NCBI GenBank assembly: GCA_937903155.1
Contig: CALCZU010000056.1
Coordinates: 1 to 8,008 of the forward strand
Origin: an uncultured Bdellovibrionales bacterium
GTDB taxonomy: Bacteria > Bdellovibrionota > FAC87 > UBA2466
Reading direction: 5' to 3'
DNA: 8,008 bases
Below, piece by piece: positions 6,743-8,008 of the stretch (position 1 is the stretch's first letter; each line of letters starts with the position of its first letter). Position numbers and translations under genes: made by a program. The notes under the pieces were generated by a model, which was given only the letters and a program-made list of their open reading frames with translations, had not been told where the DNA came from and made no database searches.

Positions 6743-6748
6743 CTCCTT
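6743..6748 (-). promoter_or_regulatory. Shine-Dalgarno AAGGAG for the short ORF
   Basis: AAGGAG on the minus strand is five bases before GTG. It favours a start at 6737, out of frame with the exported protein, over the longer in-frame start at 6774. A neighbouring palindrome (GAGGA, CA, TCCTC on the plus strand, 6750-6761) could mask or expose it. Confidence 0.5.
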
Positions 6749-6794
6749 GGAGGACATCCTCTACTTTTCGGCACAATTGATTTTTATCTATACC

Positions 6795-6831
6795 GCGAGC
6801 GACTCGCTACGTTAGACGCATTCTAAGCGAG
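6795..6831 (-). repeat. Imperfect stem-loop after the C13 gene
   Basis: CTCGCT (6803-6808) pairs with AGCGAG (6826-6831) and continues through TAGA/TCTA with a four-base bulge. CTCGC can alternatively pair with the adjacent GCGAG (6795-6799). It starts about 20 bases downstream of the C13 stop codon and could slow or end that transcript or stabilise its 3' end. There is no immediate U-tract on the minus strand, so I do not call it an intrinsic terminator. Confidence 0.4.
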
Positions 6832-6851
6832 GGTTTCCCCACCAATCGATA

Positions 6852-7916
6852 TTAATTCATGAAAAACATAGGCTCAGACGATTGAAATTTTCGCTTCTTG
6901 TCATCCGAAAGTTTTAAGTAGTACTCATTCTCGAGCACTTTCACTTTGCCGTTTGTCTCTTCGTAAATCTTTCTCCAATCGAAATCTTTCGGCAGTTGAT
7001 TCTTTGCCATCACGACATCGTTGAACGCGCCACCGAAATACGTTCGGAAAAATCCAGCTCCGCAACCAAAGCTCGCACGATCATAGCGGGCTGCCGTCAT
7101 CACAGTCACATTCTGCAAACTTTGCAATGTATCTGCTTTCGAAACGGCGTCATCGGTATCGATAAAACCGCCACTGTAACACGCCTGAACGACGATATTC
7201 TTTTTCGCGGTAGGTGTAGTGACTTGATTCAAAGCTTGTTTTAAATGCCGAGGAGTAAAGAAAAGATCTTCCAATGAGTGACCTCCTTTTTTAAGAAGGT
7301 TTACGCGATCGCCTAACCACCCCGGACTTCCATCTTCAAAGGCATCTAAAGAAACCATGAACTGATCTAAACGCGGAAAGTCCCTTAACCAGCTCTGGTA
7401 TTCATTCCGTTCAGAAACTGTTAGGTCCCATTTCTGAATCCCGGTGCTTAAAAGCGGCATCCCGTGTGAAGTCGTGTAGACGTAAATCGCGTCCGTTTCT
7501 TTGCCACCATCTTGCATCTGTTCCCAGACAAATTTCGGATAAGCCGGATAACAACTCTTCAATGACGTCGCAAGGCTGCGGTACTGAGCTTCGTCTTCTT
7601 GAAAGGCTTTATCGAAAGGGATCGAATAGAAGCAGGTAATTTGAGCTTCGGGAACTCCCTGAACCATTAGCCAATTTTTTTGCTGAATAATCTCTTGAGC
7701 AAAATTCGCATCATCTCGACCGCCCGCGATTAAAAAATATTTTTTACGGGCATTTTTATCTCGTTTTGCATGATCCGAGTAGCTTAAGACAGAGCGAGAC
7801 TTTGTGGTCGAAACTGACAGCGGATCCGGACCGAATCCCTCAGGCGCTGGCTCTTTCCCGCAAGCAGCGAGAAAAAATAGAGACAAAAGAAAACTAATCA
7901 GTTTTGAGAACTTCAT
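6852..7916 (-). CDS. Lipoprotein with peptidase C13 (legumain/caspase-like) domain
   Basis: The 354-residue product starts with a lipoprotein signal: MKFSK, a hydrophobic core, then the lipobox LAAC with Cys19 as the lipid-modified residue. The rest matches the C13 cysteine-peptidase family: strand YFLIAGG at 60-66, YVYTTSHG ending in catalytic His151, VVQACYSGGF with catalytic Cys246, and the downstream TAARYDRASFGCG (274-286) and TYFG (292-295) blocks typical of bacterial C13 members. Both catalytic residues are present, so an active protease anchored in the cell envelope is likely; C13 enzymes often cut after Asn or Asp, but its substrate cannot be read here. The ATG at 7916 is chosen because GAGGAG lies eight bases upstream and it begins the signal peptide; the frame stays open to 7991 but runs into the edge repeat. 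It precedes the exported-protein genes on the same strand. Confidence 0.9.
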   Translation of the reverse strand: MKFSKLISFLLSLFFLAACGKEPAPEGFGPDPLSVSTTKSRSVLSYSDHAKRDKNARKKYFLIAGGRDDANFAQEIIQQKNWLMVQGVPEAQITCFYSIPFDKAFQEDEAQYRSLATSLKSCYPAYPKFVWEQMQDGGKETDAIYVYTTSHGMPLLSTGIQKWDLTVSERNEYQSWLRDFPRLDQFMVSLDAFEDGSPGWLGDRVNLLKKGGHSLEDLFFTPRHLKQALNQVTTPTAKKNIVVQACYSGGFIDTDDAVSKADTLQSLQNVTVMTAARYDRASFGCGAGFFRTYFGGAFNDVVMAKNQLPKDFDWRKIYEETNGKVKVLENEYYLKLSDDKKRKFQSSEPMFFMN

Positions 7917-7967
7917 GCGAATAACTCCTCTTAAATTTGAGGGGGAGAGATAGCATGGGGTAAGCTT

Positions 7968-8004
7968 TGTCATTGCGAGGATACGTAGCACCCTCGCAAT
8001 GACA
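7968..8004. repeat. Dispersed GTCATTGCGAGG-type repeat, right edge, full palindrome
   Basis: TGTCATTGCGAGG (7968-7980) and CCTCGCAATGACA (7992-8004) form a perfect 13-bp inverted repeat around an 11-base loop. Its right arm shares the 16-base GCACCCTCGCAATGAC with 40-55. It ends about 50 bases before the start of the C13 gene, in intergenic DNA as expected for a REP-like element. The surrounding element may continue past the window edge. Confidence 0.65.
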
Positions 8005-8008
8005 GGCG

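Noticed and set aside
6667..6774. N-terminal extension of the SGHYxP protein to GTG at 6774
   Set aside because: The extra 36 residues are not signal-like, the start has no good ribosome site, and it would bury the signal peptide.
7917..7991. N-terminal extension of the C13 lipoprotein
   Set aside because: It would put 25 residues, partly encoded in the dispersed repeat, before a textbook lipoprotein signal that has its own GAGGAG ribosome site.
1..8008. CRISPR array, insertion sequence or known anti-phage system
   Set aside because: I found no regularly spaced repeats, no transposase, and no recognisable defence genes. The C13 and RelA/SpoT-like proteins alone do not make such a system, and they are separated by a tRNA and other genes.

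Overview
The window looks like chromosomal sequence of a Gram-negative bacterium with moderate GC content. All protein genes and the one tRNA gene I can support lie on the minus strand. Three things suggest a Bdellovibrionota or related deltaproteobacterial-type lineage: a long E. coli-type PlsB acyltransferase, a GYF_2-domain membrane protein paired with a RelA/SpoT-like conserved hypothetical protein, and an exported protein with an HxSF...AG...SGHYxP motif. That placement is inference; nothing here identifies the species.

In transcription order (right to left), the window begins with a dispersed-type inverted repeat (7968-8004). Next is a lipoprotein carrying a legumain-like peptidase C13 domain (6852-7916). 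A short spacer with an imperfect stem-loop follows, then a 24-residue upstream ORF with the best Shine-Dalgarno in this cluster (6663-6737). That ORF overlaps the TTG start of a secreted SGHYxP-motif protein (6070-6666), which in turn overlaps a small unidentified gene (5771-6076). This half reads as an accessory cluster of exported proteins.

Next comes tRNA-Ser(UGA) (5532-5621), with a near-consensus promoter just upstream and a perfect 14-bp, all-A/T inverted repeat just downstream. It is followed, with no convincing intervening terminator, by a divergent RelA/SpoT-like nucleotidyltransferase-domain protein (4209-5456). Three bases later comes a GYF_2-domain, single-pass membrane protein (2886-4205). 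These two are almost certainly translated from one mRNA.

A 219-base gap separates the GYF gene from plsB. It holds a good promoter-like pair (2833-2860) and a nested inverted repeat that includes a short terminator-like hairpin (2733-2782). plsB itself (84-2666) starts at TTG, is full length and has all four acyltransferase motifs; it makes lysophosphatidate at the inner membrane. Bases 1-83 hold a second copy of the repeat seen at the right edge.

The observations most worth pursuing are the attenuator-like leader before plsB, the RelA/SpoT-like and GYF_2 gene pair downstream of a tRNA, the C13 lipoprotein next to secreted proteins, and the small coupled upstream ORF.
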